NCBI GenBank assembly: GCA_944393005.1
Contig: CALXYO010000016.1
Span: 1 to 34,889 of the forward strand
Length of the DNA stretch: 34,889 nt
Direction of reading: 5' to 3'
DNA from: an uncultured Spirochaetales bacterium
GTDB taxonomy: Bacteria > Spirochaetota > Spirochaetia > Sphaerochaetales > Sphaerochaetaceae
Part shown: positions 25,496 through 34,002 of the stretch, piece by piece
Numbering within the stretch: the first letter of the stretch is position 1
Layout of the letters: each line of letters opens with the position of its first letter
Translations under genes and position numbers: made by a program
The notes under the pieces: generated by a model
Database searches by the model: none
Told to the model about the DNA's origin: nothing
The model's input: only the letters and a program-made list of their open reading frames with translations

Positions 25496-25543
25496 TTGAC
25501 AGAGTAAATTTTCCGTTACAACAATATACACACGAGTGTATAT
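25496..25543 (+). promoter_or_regulatory. Promoter and LacI-type operator of the sulfatase operon
   Basis: TTGACA (25496-25501), an 18-base spacer and AACAAT (25520-25525) form the promoter. A palindrome at 25524-25543 has perfect 8-base arms (ATATACAC/GTGTATAT), and its centre is the CG step usual in LacI-family operators. It covers the predicted transcription start, as expected for a repressor. The LacI gene is second in the operon, implying autoregulation. Confidence 0.65.
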
Positions 25544-25552
25544 GGAGGATGT

Positions 25553-27094
25553 ATGGAAAAGAAACATCAGGTAGTGTTCATAATGACTGACACCACACGT
25601 TATGACATGGTGGGTTGTTATGGGAATTCGGACATGAAGACACCATGCATAGACAGACTTGCCGCTGAAGGTGTCAGGTATTCAAAGGCATACAGTTGCC
25701 AGCCGGTATGCGGCCCTGCACGCAGTGCGATCTTCACGGGCCTTTATCCTCATTCAAACGGCAGCTTCACCAACTGCGTGCCTTTGTGGTCAGGTGTGAA
25801 GACTGTCGGAGAGCGACTGAGCGGGAAGGGTGTGCACAGTGTGTATATAGGCAAGTGGCATCTCGATGGCGGAGACTATTTCGGTAACGGCATCTGTCCT
25901 GAAGGCTATGATGAACGTTACTGGTTTGACATGAAGTGCTACCTTGATGAGCTGAGTGATGAGGAGAAGATAAAGTCAAGAAAGGAGTCGTCTTCCTTGG
26001 AAGACGGAGGCATCGACGAAACATTTACATTCGGTCACCGCATTGCACAGCGTGCGATAAACTTTCTCAGCAGTGAAGGGAAGGATGAGGATTTCTTCCT
26101 CACGGTGAGCTTTGATGAACCGCATCAGCCTTATCTGTGTCCCGAGCCGTTTGCATCAATGTATGAGGGCTATGAACTGCCAATCACGCCTGCGTATTAC
26201 GACACGCTTGAGGGGAAGCCCCTCCTTGAGAAGCTGTGGGCCGGAAAGAACCTTCATGAGGATAAATCGAAGCTTTCCATAAAGCCTCAGCTGTTCCTCG
26301 GCTGCAACAGCTTTGCCGATTACGAGATAGGCCGTGTGCTTGATGCTGTGAGGGAGTATGCTCCTGATGCGATGGTTATTTTCACATCCGACCATGGTGA
26401 AGCGCTTGATGCCCATTCCCTTTCGCTCAAAGGTCCCAGCGTGTACGAAGAAATCTGTCACATACCGCTCATCATCAAAGGCGGTGCATACTGCAGTGCA
26501 CCAGAGGGTGCGGTTTACGATCATGTTGTCAGCCATATCGACATTACACCGACAATCCTCGATTACTTCGGCATCCCCAAACATCCCGAAATGCCCGGCG
26601 TGAGCATGCGGCCGGTTATAGAGGAGCCGGAAAAGAATGTGCTTCATGATGTGGTATATACCGAATTCCACCGCTATGAGATCGATCATGACGGTTTCGG
26701 CGGCATCCAGTTCATGAGAGCCGCGATAACAGACAGATACAAGATGGCTCTTTTCCTTCTTGATGAGACGGATGAACTGTTCGATACACAGAAGGATCCT
26801 TACGAGCTTGAGAATCTCATCTGTGATGAGTCATATGCTGAAGTGAGGGACATGCTTCATGAGAAAATTCTCACGATGATGAACGACACACGGGACCCGT
26901 TCCGCGGTTACCAGTGGAGAGTGAGAAACTGGAACAGGGATAAGGCGAAGCCGGACTGGGAGTGCGATTACTGCACAAGACAGCGGCATACCGCCGATGA
27001 TGAGCAAAGACAGCTTGATTATGACACCGGACTTCCGATAAAGGAATTTGTCCGTTTCAAGAAGAAGTACGACAAGCCTGCAGGAACGATATGA
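25553..27094 (+). CDS. Cys-type sulfatase (formylglycine-dependent)
   Basis: A 513-residue type I sulfatase. The active-site motif C-G-P-A-R (residues 53-57) carries the Cys to be converted to formylglycine. D13 in MTDTTRYD and FTSDHGEAL supply metal ligands, and GKWHLDGG holds the substrate sulfate. No signal peptide is seen, so it probably acts in the cytoplasm on imported sulfated sugars. The maturase (anSME or FGE) is not in the window. GGAGG (25544-25548) precedes ATG 25553 by 4 bases. It leads the operon and its stop overlaps the LacI-type start. Confidence 0.9.
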   Translation: MEKKHQVVFIMTDTTRYDMVGCYGNSDMKTPCIDRLAAEGVRYSKAYSCQPVCGPARSAIFTGLYPHSNGSFTNCVPLWSGVKTVGERLSGKGVHSVYIGKWHLDGGDYFGNGICPEGYDERYWFDMKCYLDELSDEEKIKSRKESSSLEDGGIDETFTFGHRIAQRAINFLSSEGKDEDFFLTVSFDEPHQPYLCPEPFASMYEGYELPITPAYYDTLEGKPLLEKLWAGKNLHEDKSKLSIKPQLFLGCNSFADYEIGRVLDAVREYAPDAMVIFTSDHGEALDAHSLSLKGPSVYEEICHIPLIIKGGAYCSAPEGAVYDHVVSHIDITPTILDYFGIPKHPEMPGVSMRPVIEEPEKNVLHDVVYTEFHRYEIDHDGFGGIQFMRAAITDRYKMALFLLDETDELFDTQKDPYELENLICDESYAEVRDMLHEKILTMMNDTRDPFRGYQWRVRNWNRDKAKPDWECDYCTRQRHTADDEQRQLDYDTGLPIKEFVRFKKKYDKPAGTI

Positions 27095-28083
27095 TGAAGC
27101 AGAGAGTGACCCGCAGGGATGTGGCATTGCGTGCAGGCGTAAGCGAGACGGTCGTCAGTTATGTCCTGAATGCAAACCGCTATGTTGACAGCGAAAAGAA
27201 GGAGAGGGTGCTGAGAGCCGTCAGGGAGCTCGGCTACTTTCCCTCTCCCGTAGCACGTGCCCTGAAGGGAAAGGATGCTCATCATGTGCTTTTCATCGTT
27301 GATGACATGATCTCCGAGTATTTCGGCTCAATCATCAGCGAGATGGAAAAGCTGGTGGCTGGCAAAGGCTTTCTCTTTTCCCTGGCCTGCGACAGGGGAG
27401 ACGAGAATTTCGTGCAGACTGTGTGCAACTGGTCTTTTGACGGTATTGTCATCGGCTCTGCGACCATAAGGGAAGATGATATCCAGAAGATAATAGACAC
27501 GGGAATGCCGACAGTGATCCTGTCAATGAATGACTACCCCCGTTTTTGCGGCAGGTATGGTCTTATTTTCACAGGACTTAAGGAAGGCTCGCTGAAGATC
27601 ATGGAATGCTTCAGGGCAAAAGGGAGAAAACGCATTGCCTTTCTGGATTCTTTCTGTATCGGTGATGCTCCTGTGTACAGGACAGGCTTCCGTTATATCG
27701 GCTATAAGGTGGCCCTGAACGGACAGGAGGAGATTGTCATAGACAGATGTGAGGATTCCGCCCGGCTCAGGAAAAAGATTGCGGAAGTATATGAGGAAAA
27801 GCATTTTGATGCGCTTTTCTGCAGAACTGACAGGATGGCGGCTGAGGCCATGCTTGCCTTGTCCGCCATGGGCCTGTCTGTTCCTGATGATGTTTCCGTC
27901 GCGGGGGTCAACAACAGCAGGATCGCAATGTATACCCGGCCGAGACTTACGAGTCTTGCAATAAGAAAGGATGAGGTTGCAAGGGCAACACTGCAGCTTT
28001 TCGCATTATTGAAAAAGAACAGAGAGGAGGAGGTCCTCACTGTTCAGCTTGAAACAGATCTTATTGAACGCGAAAGCGTATAG
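27091..28083 (+). CDS. LacI-family transcriptional regulator
   Basis: A 330-residue protein. The N-terminal helix-turn-helix and hinge (VTRRDVALRAGVSETVVSYVLN, then SPVARALKG) are of LacI type. The rest is a periplasmic-binding-protein-like sensor domain ending in VPDDVSVAGVNNSRIAMYTRPRLTSL. It overlaps the sulfatase gene by 4 bases (ATGA). A second ATG at 27094 is also possible. It most likely represses its own operon through the palindrome at 25524-25543 and responds to a sugar fragment. Confidence 0.9.
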   Translation: MMKQRVTRRDVALRAGVSETVVSYVLNANRYVDSEKKERVLRAVRELGYFPSPVARALKGKDAHHVLFIVDDMISEYFGSIISEMEKLVAGKGFLFSLACDRGDENFVQTVCNWSFDGIVIGSATIREDDIQKIIDTGMPTVILSMNDYPRFCGRYGLIFTGLKEGSLKIMECFRAKGRKRIAFLDSFCIGDAPVYRTGFRYIGYKVALNGQEEIVIDRCEDSARLRKKIAEVYEEKHFDALFCRTDRMAAEAMLALSAMGLSVPDDVSVAGVNNSRIAMYTRPRLTSLAIRKDEVARATLQLFALLKKNREEEVLTVQLETDLIERESV

Positions 28084-28115
28084 GAAATTTCATCAAGGCA
28101 AAAAAGGAGGCCTAT

Positions 28116-29399
28116 ATGAAGAAACTACTGGTATTTGCGGCAATCACACTGATGGTCATGGCAAATGTGTTCGCAGGCGGCTCAGGTGAAACAAGTGAGG
28201 CGACTGCTGATTCACCCGTCACTCTTAAAGTTGCAAACTATGCCCTGCTTGAAAGCGGCTACGAAGACTTCTGGGCCGGTGTCAAGGAAGGGTTTGAGGC
28301 CAAATACCCTCAGTACAAGATTGAATGGGTTACCGCACCTTATGGGGAAATCCTCAATCAGGTCATCAACATGGCAGGCGGTGGAGACAGGGTAGATGTC
28401 ATCTTCGGAGAAGAGGCATGGGTTCCCCAGCTTTATTCATCCGGACTTGCAGCTCCTGTGACTTCAATCGTGGATGAAGCTTTTGTTTCCGATTTCGATC
28501 CTGCTGTAATGGATGTATTCACAATTGACGGTGACATTTACGGTATTCCTCTTTATGTCTCACCGTTCATCCTTTATTATAATACGGAACTTTTCGAACA
28601 GGCCGGGCTTGATCCTGCAAATCCTCCGAAGACGTATGATGAGATGCTTGCTGCTGCCGAGAAGCTTTCACAGCTTACGGATGCCAACGGCAACAAAGTC
28701 TATGCATTCGGCCAGACAACGGCTTCCGTTGTTGTTTCCGGAAATGCTCTCATTTCGATGATCTACAATTTCGGAGGCAACGTGTTTACTGAGGACGGTC
28801 AGCTTGATGTCGACAACGAAGGTTTCCGTCAGGCTTTTGAGATGCTTCAGCTTCTTGATGAGAAAGGCTACAATCCGCAGAATGCTAAGCTCAAGGATCT
28901 GAGAAATCTCTTCGCACTTGGCCAGCTGGCTATGTATTATGATCAGAGCTGGGGCTTCAACGGCGTAAGTTCAATCAACCCTGATGCGGCATCATTCACG
29001 GCATCAGCAGCTCCTCTTGCAGGCGGAAACGGCACAGGTGAGGCTGTTCTGTGTTCACACTGTTTCATCGTTGTTGACAACGGAGAGGCAAGGAATGCGG
29101 CTACAAATGCGTTTGTCCAGTATGTCATAAGCGAAGAAGTGCTGAGTGACTATATGACAAACATTACACCTGCATATCCGGCAAAGAATTCAATGGCCGA
29201 TATGGAAGCTGTCGTCAACTCAGGTGTTCTCAAAGGCGCTTCTGAGTCAATCAGCAATGTCAGGAAAGTTCCTTATGTAAGTGCGATGAGCGACATCTCT
29301 CTTGATCTGTGCACTCTGGCACAGGCCGTCACCGTTTCCGATACTCCTGTTGACGAGGCAATCGACGCTTTTGTCAGAAGCGCATCTGTCAAGCTCTGA
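28116..29399 (+). CDS. Carbohydrate ABC importer, substrate-binding protein (family 1)
   Basis: A 427-residue secreted binding protein. The signal peptide (about residues 1-20, ending NVFA/GGSGE) lacks a lipobox Cys, as in many spirochaete sugar-binding proteins. The core has PLYVSPFILYYNTELFEQAGLDPANPP, typical of MalE/UgpB-type proteins. An AAGGAGG (28104-28110) lies 5 bases before the ATG. It is followed by two permeases; no dedicated ATPase is present, so a shared MsmK/UgpC-type ATPase elsewhere is implied. The ligand is probably a sulfated or desulfated oligosaccharide, judging by the sulfatase. Confidence 0.9.
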   Translation: MKKLLVFAAITLMVMANVFAGGSGETSEATADSPVTLKVANYALLESGYEDFWAGVKEGFEAKYPQYKIEWVTAPYGEILNQVINMAGGGDRVDVIFGEEAWVPQLYSSGLAAPVTSIVDEAFVSDFDPAVMDVFTIDGDIYGIPLYVSPFILYYNTELFEQAGLDPANPPKTYDEMLAAAEKLSQLTDANGNKVYAFGQTTASVVVSGNALISMIYNFGGNVFTEDGQLDVDNEGFRQAFEMLQLLDEKGYNPQNAKLKDLRNLFALGQLAMYYDQSWGFNGVSSINPDAASFTASAAPLAGGNGTGEAVLCSHCFIVVDNGEARNAATNAFVQYVISEEVLSDYMTNITPAYPAKNSMADMEAVVNSGVLKGASESISNVRKVPYVSAMSDISLDLCTLAQAVTVSDTPVDEAIDAFVRSASVKL

Positions 29400-29412
29400 T
29401 TCACCACTGATC

Positions 29413-29440
29413 AAAGGGCTGTGAGTGATCATGGCCCTTT
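29413..29440 (+). terminator. Hairpin between binding-protein and permease genes
   Basis: AAAGGGC (29413-29419) pairs with GCCCTTT (29434-29440) and a fourth T follows. It sits in the 59-base gap after the binding-protein gene. Such sites partly end transcription or shield the 3' end, so that more binding protein than permease is made. Confidence 0.5.
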
Positions 29441-29458
29441 TCTGCAGGGAGGTATGTT

Positions 29459-30364
29459 TTGAGAAGTCTAAGCAAGAAAAAAGGGGATATGTATTATGCT
29501 GTGATGCTCACCATTCCGGCCCTTGTGCTGGCTCTCCTTTTCATTTTCATTCCTATAGTTGACTCTGTCATCAAGAGTTTTCAGGAATACAAGGTGAGAA
29601 ACATAATTGCGGGACTGCCAGGTGAATGGAATGACTTTGAGAATTATAAGGATATTTTCATTTCCGGTTCTCTTCCCAATGCGATTGCCAACACTTTCAC
29701 ATTTGTTGTGATTGTCATACTCTGTCAGTTCATCCTTGGCATGGCTCTCGCGCTGGTGCTGAACTCCAATGTGCGTTTTGCACGTTTTTTCAGAAGCATC
29801 ATGATGACACCATGGGTCGTTCCCACTGTCATTTCAGCCCTGATCTGGATGTGGCTTTTCCAGCCGCAGTACGGGCTTGTGAAATATTTCGTGCAGCTTT
29901 TCAGCGGAGGGGAGGTTACAGATTTCGCCATGCTGAACAATCCGGACACTGCGCTTATGGGTGTGTCGATAGCCGCGCTCTGGAAGCAGATACCGCTCAT
30001 GACGCTTCTTCTTCTGGCCGGACTGCAGAATGTTCCCCAGGATATCCTTGAAGCCGCAACGATTGACGGAGCGGGGTCACTCAGAAAGTTTTTCTCCATC
30101 ACTCTGCCTTATCTGTCACCGGTCGTAAAGGTTTCGATCTCAATGTCGATCATAGAGAACTTCAAGCAGTTCCCTCTATTCTGGACAATGACGGGAGGAG
30201 GCCCTGACGGTGCGACCACCAATCTTGCCATACTGAGTTACAGAGAAGCATTCGTGAGCATGAATATGGGCTCGGGTGCTGCTGTCACGACAATCTGGAT
30301 GGCTCTGATGATCATCACTATCGGTGTATACAACAAGCTGTTCCGAACACAGGACATGTCATGA
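29459..30364 (+). CDS. Carbohydrate ABC importer permease, MalF-type
   Basis: A 301-residue membrane protein with six predicted helices. The ATPase-contact loop is EAATIDGAGSLRKFFSITLPYL (about residues 198-219). The start is a TTG: GGGAGG (29447-29452) lies 6 bases before it and no in-frame ATG follows until residue 11. It pairs with the next gene, which starts 16 bases after its stop. Confidence 0.9.
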   Translation: MRSLSKKKGDMYYAVMLTIPALVLALLFIFIPIVDSVIKSFQEYKVRNIIAGLPGEWNDFENYKDIFISGSLPNAIANTFTFVVIVILCQFILGMALALVLNSNVRFARFFRSIMMTPWVVPTVISALIWMWLFQPQYGLVKYFVQLFSGGEVTDFAMLNNPDTALMGVSIAALWKQIPLMTLLLLAGLQNVPQDILEAATIDGAGSLRKFFSITLPYLSPVVKVSISMSIIENFKQFPLFWTMTGGGPDGATTNLAILSYREAFVSMNMGSGAAVTTIWMALMIITIGVYNKLFRTQDMS

Positions 30365-30380
30365 GAGGAGGGGAAAGAAC

Positions 30381-31226
30381 ATGAATATAAAAACAGGAAG
30401 AATATTATCACTCATCCTCAGGTATATGATCCTTGCCGTGATCATCCTTTTCCTTCTCTTTCCGATCTACTGGATGCTGGCAACCTCGTTCAAGACGAAC
30501 ATGGAAGCTTATAAGTATCCTCCGACATTCTATCCTGATGAACCTTCAGTCTCCGCATATATGTCGCTTTTCACTGAAAACAATCAGTTCTTTGTCTATT
30601 ATGTGAATAACTTCATAGTATCAGGGATTACCGCACTGGTCTGCACCCTTGTCGCGATCATAACAGGCTATGCAATCGCGAGGTTCAATATAAAGTGGAC
30701 GATTCTCGTGGCTTCGCTGCTTGTGTTCACCCAGATGTTCCCCATCGTCAGCCGCATGATAAGCCTTTACGGCCTTATGTCGGACATCGGACTCATCAAT
30801 ACCCGTACCGGTCTCGTGCTTGCAATAAGTGCGGCTCAGATACCGTTCTGTGCAACACTGATGTCATCTTTCTTCCGCAATGTGCCGAAGGAGATAGAGG
30901 AGGCGGCATATGTTGACGGAGCCGGCAGGAACAGAATCCTCTTTTCCGTGATCACACCTCTTGTGAAACCCGGCATGCTTGCTGTCGGCATCTATGCGTT
31001 CCTGCAGACATGGGATGACTACCTCCATGCTGCGACGCTCATTCAGAGCGATAATCTGAGAACGCTCTCGATCGGTATCTCACTGCGCTATCTGGGAGAG
31101 CTTTCCTATGACTGGAGCCTAATAAACGCAATCTCTGTCATCGGTACGATCCCTATGGTTCTTGTGTTCTTCTTCTTCCAGAAGTACATGATCAAAGGAC
31201 TTGTGGCAGGTGCCGTAAAAGGCTGA
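30381..31226 (+). CDS. Carbohydrate ABC importer permease, MalG-type
   Basis: A 281-residue membrane protein with the MalG-type loop EEAAYVDGAGRNRILFSVITPL and a C-terminus ending FFQKYMIKGLVAGAVKG, as is usual. ATG 30381 is chosen because GAGGAGGGGA (30364-30373) lies just upstream. A longer frame from 30324 overlaps the previous gene and has no ribosome site. It is the last gene of the sulfatase operon and is followed by a strong terminator. Confidence 0.9.
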   Translation: MNIKTGRILSLILRYMILAVIILFLLFPIYWMLATSFKTNMEAYKYPPTFYPDEPSVSAYMSLFTENNQFFVYYVNNFIVSGITALVCTLVAIITGYAIARFNIKWTILVASLLVFTQMFPIVSRMISLYGLMSDIGLINTRTGLVLAISAAQIPFCATLMSSFFRNVPKEIEEAAYVDGAGRNRILFSVITPLVKPGMLAVGIYAFLQTWDDYLHAATLIQSDNLRTLSIGISLRYLGELSYDWSLINAISVIGTIPMVLVFFFFQKYMIKGLVAGAVKG

Positions 31227-31252
31227 TGCCGCCGGACTTCTCCACCTCCATT

Positions 31253-31276
31253 CCTCCCTCAGGGGAGGATTTTTTT
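31253..31276 (+). terminator. Rho-independent terminator of the sulfatase/sugar-import operon
   Basis: CCTCCC (31253-31258), loop TCAG, GGGAGG (31263-31268), then A and seven T. A textbook intrinsic terminator 26 bases after the permease stop. Confidence 0.9.
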
Positions 31277-31278
31277 CA

Positions 31279-31339
31279 CAAATCTGTTTGACAAAATACC
31301 GCAAATCTATTTGGCAAATGTCTTATAGAATAATATATT
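31279..31339 (+). promoter_or_regulatory. Promoter with 17-bp direct repeat, leaderless geometry
   Basis: CAAATCTRTTTGRCAAA occurs at 31279-31295 and 31302-31318, 23 bp apart, with two differences. The second copy includes a -35 (TTGGCA, 31311-31316); a 17-base spacer and TATATT (31334-31339) follow. The ATG at 31347 lies where transcription should start. Confidence 0.5.
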
Positions 31340-31346
31340 CATTTAT

Positions 31347-31478
31347 ATGAACAAGAAATATTATCCAAGATTCATAGATAATATCTTGAAACAAAGTCTG
31401 CAGGTTTCCGGTGGAAGAATTTCATACACGACGGATGCTGACATCCATATAGTTCCAATAGGATGCCCCGGACCATAA
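31347..31478 (+). pseudogene. 43-codon remnant, possibly N-terminus of a DUF4143-type AAA ATPase
   Basis: ATG 31347 to TAA 31476-31478. The start MNKKYYPRFIDNILKQSLQ resembles the first residues of AAA ATPases with a DUF4143 tail (YYPR-x-ID-x-x-L). The P-loop expected about 10 residues later is missing. The promoter ahead is intact, so it looks like a gene that lost its body. It could instead be a chance short ORF. Confidence 0.35.
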
Positions 31479-31622
31479 TTGTCTGTTTGAGATTTTTAAT
31501 CATCTTGGTTTCTGTATGTTTTCTTTCTTTAAAACACTTGTTTTTGAAGGGGACTGCAGTCTAGTCATTTTTTTTCATTCAGAATCTGGTTTGAATATGA
31601 GCATTTTTCTGCTTGGAAAAAC
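31479..31622. other. Non-coding stretch before the MATE gene's 3' end
   Basis: T-rich on the plus strand, with the ten-base palindrome GACTGCAGTC (31552-31561) and a run of eight T nearby. No convincing terminator or gene was found. Confidence 0.4.
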
Positions 31623-32969
31623 TCAGCCGTTCTTTCTGTACTTTCTGTAGATCACAGTGAAACAGATCACATGGGAGATGAATGTTATTATCCAGGTGAT
31701 CGGATATGAAAGATACAGCGTGAAAAGAGTCGGGGAGAGTCTGTAGACAGTCATGATCCATATGATCCTGAAAAGGCATACGCCCGTGAGCGTGACAATG
31801 GTCGGCAGAAGAGAGTAGCCCAGGCCCCTTATCGAGCCGCATGCTGTATCCATCATTCCGTCAAAGAAATAGGTCGGGAAGATCACTTTCATTCTTCCCA
31901 TGCCGTATGAGGCGACTTCTGGATCCGATGTGTAGATTGAAAGCAGCTGATTGCCGAAGATGAGGCCGAGTGAGCCCAGAATTATGCCGACAAGTGCGAC
32001 AATGACAGTACATACAATGAAGATCGGCACGATTCTCTCTTTCTTTCCGGCTCCTATGTTCTGGCTTGTGAAACTTGTTGATGCCTGATAAATGGAGTTC
32101 ATGGCCGTATATATGAATCCTTCAAGGTTCACACCCGCCGTGTTGCCTGCCACGGCAATTGAACCGAATGTGTTTATTGAAGACTGGATCAGGACATTCG
32201 AGATGTTGAAAAGAGCGCCCTGGACTCCTGCGGGAATTCCTATTTTCATGATGAGACGAAGCTTCGAGCTGTATATCTTCAGTCTTCTCGGATCAAGCCT
32301 GTATGCTGCATTGCTTTTCATCATGCAGCGAACGACAAGGAATGCTGAAATGTACTGCGATATGATTGTCGCAAGGGCGACGCCTGCAACACCGAGGCCG
32401 AAAACAAGTACGAAGAAAAGATTCAGGCATACGTTTATGATGCCGGATGTGAGAAGGTAGATCAGCGGACGTCTGGTATCTCCGACAGCCCTGAGTATTC
32501 CGGCGCCGAAGTCGTAAGTCAGCATTGCAGGCATTCCGAGAAAAACTATGCTCATGTAAAGCACTGCCTGTGACAGGACATCATCCGGGGTTCCCATGAG
32601 GGAGAGAAGCGGACGTGCCCCGATAAGTCCTATCACTACAAGAGCGAAGCCGCAGACAATGGAAAGAAGAATCGATGTATGTACGAGTTCGTCTATGTTC
32701 TTCTGGTCTTTTGCGCCGTAGTAGCGTGCCATGAGCACGCTGCTTCCGATTGAAAGACCGAGGAATATGTTGACTATCAGATTGTTCAGGCTGCTTGTTG
32801 AGCCGACTGCGGCCATTGCCTGAGGTCCTGTGAACTGTCCCACAACTATGATATCGGCAGCATTGAAGAGAAGCTGGAGAATGCCGGAAGCCATCAGGGG
32901 AAGGGCGAACTGCAGTACTTTCGGAACAAGAGGCCCGCTGCACATGTCAATTTCGTAACTACGCTTCAT
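31623..32969 (-). CDS. MATE-family multidrug efflux transporter
   Basis: A 448-residue membrane protein with about twelve helices. The N-terminus (MKRSYEIDMCSGPLVPKVLQFALPLMASGILQ, then FNAADIIVVGQFTG) and the second-half repeat (KIGIPAGVQGALFNISN) are typical of MATE/DinF-type cation-coupled drug exporters. ATG 32969 is chosen since family members start at about this point. The frame extends to 33038 without a ribosome site, and the extra residues do not look like family sequence. It is divergent from a broken MerR regulator that probably once controlled it. Confidence 0.85.
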   Translation of the reverse strand: MKRSYEIDMCSGPLVPKVLQFALPLMASGILQLLFNAADIIVVGQFTGPQAMAAVGSTSSLNNLIVNIFLGLSIGSSVLMARYYGAKDQKNIDELVHTSILLSIVCGFALVVIGLIGARPLLSLMGTPDDVLSQAVLYMSIVFLGMPAMLTYDFGAGILRAVGDTRRPLIYLLTSGIINVCLNLFFVLVFGLGVAGVALATIISQYISAFLVVRCMMKSNAAYRLDPRRLKIYSSKLRLIMKIGIPAGVQGALFNISNVLIQSSINTFGSIAVAGNTAGVNLEGFIYTAMNSIYQASTSFTSQNIGAGKKERIVPIFIVCTVIVALVGIILGSLGLIFGNQLLSIYTSDPEVASYGMGRMKVIFPTYFFDGMMDTACGSIRGLGYSLLPTIVTLTGVCLFRIIWIMTVYRLSPTLFTLYLSYPITWIITFISHVICFTVIYRKYRKNG

Positions 32970-33098
32970 AGCCAGTGATGATATTCCTGCGCCGATAATA
33001 TTTCCAGTACTTTCCGCATGAAAAAATATTGAATTCATCTATTTTGCCATATGCTGCACTTTGTATAGGGAGAGCGTTTTCATTAGGAGATTTTGATT

Positions 33099-33954
33099 GT
33101 GAAAGGTGCTTTGGTTTCCATCGGACAGATGGCAAAAATGAACAACACTACGGTTGTCACGCTGCGTCACTATGACAAGCTGGGACTTCTTGTACCCCGC
33201 TACACAGCTGAAGAAACATGATACCGCTATTATGACATAAACCAGAATGCGCGGCTTGACATGATTGAATACATGAAGGAATTGGGGATGAGCCTCAAAG
33301 AGGTCAAGCTTGTTCCCGATTCCGGCGACAGTGCGCTCATTGAAACGATGCTTGCTTACAAGAACGAGCAGATACACCGGCAGATTTCACAGCTCAAGCT
33401 GCGTCATGATGCTGTCGAGAGGACAATCAGGAGCATCGAGCGTTACAGGAAATCGCCTGTCACGGGAACGATAGCCCTTGAATACATAGACAGACGGATT
33501 ATATACGGTATTGATTGTGTGGAAAACTTTTACGATTATGATATTTCCTCATACGAAAGAGTTCTGCTTGCGTTCAAGATGCATCTTGTTGAAAAAGGCG
33601 TATCGCAGATGCATACATATAATCTCGGCACATCAATAAGGAAGGATGACTTTCTGGCTGGGCGCTTTCATGCAGACAAGGTTTTCATCTTTCTTGACCG
33701 CAGTGCATTGTCCATGGAACTTGATACCCGGATCATGGACAGCGGAATGTATGCCTGCATCTATCTCGACTCGTTATGATGACGAGACGGAATATGCAGA
33801 CAGGCTGCTGTCCTACTGCAGGGAAAAAGATCTGAAAGTATGCGGCGATTACATATGCGAGGTGCTTACCGAATTCAATGTCTTCGATGATGAGAAAAGA
33901 AGCATGTTCTTCCGCCTGCAGGTGCCTCTTGATTTTTCATCAAAATTTGTTTGA
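33099..33954 (+). pseudogene. MerR-family regulator with nonsense codon and frameshift
   Basis: The frame starts at GTG 33099, with AGGAGA (33085-33090) 8 bases upstream. It encodes a MerR-type helix-turn-helix (ISIGQMAKMNNTTVVTLRHYDKLGLL after the first residues). TGA at 33219-33221 falls where the conserved Gly of TGYRYYD belongs. The frame resumes with YRYYDINQNARLDMIEYMKELGMSLKEVK and a coiled coil, then a BmrR-like effector domain. Near 33771 one extra base shifts the frame; the C-terminal part (RYDDETEYADRLL to SSKFV) continues in the next frame to TGA 33954. Both lesions would have to be overcome for a full protein. It probably regulated the divergent MATE gene. Confidence 0.75.
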
Positions 33955-34002
33955 CTCTCATGCAGCATCAGGCTTTAAAGTGGAATCAAGGAGATAAATT
34001 TC

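Noticed and set aside
33219..33221. TGA as selenocysteine
   Set aside because: The position is a conserved glycine in MerR proteins, not a redox Cys, and the dehydrogenase site is also not a Cys position.
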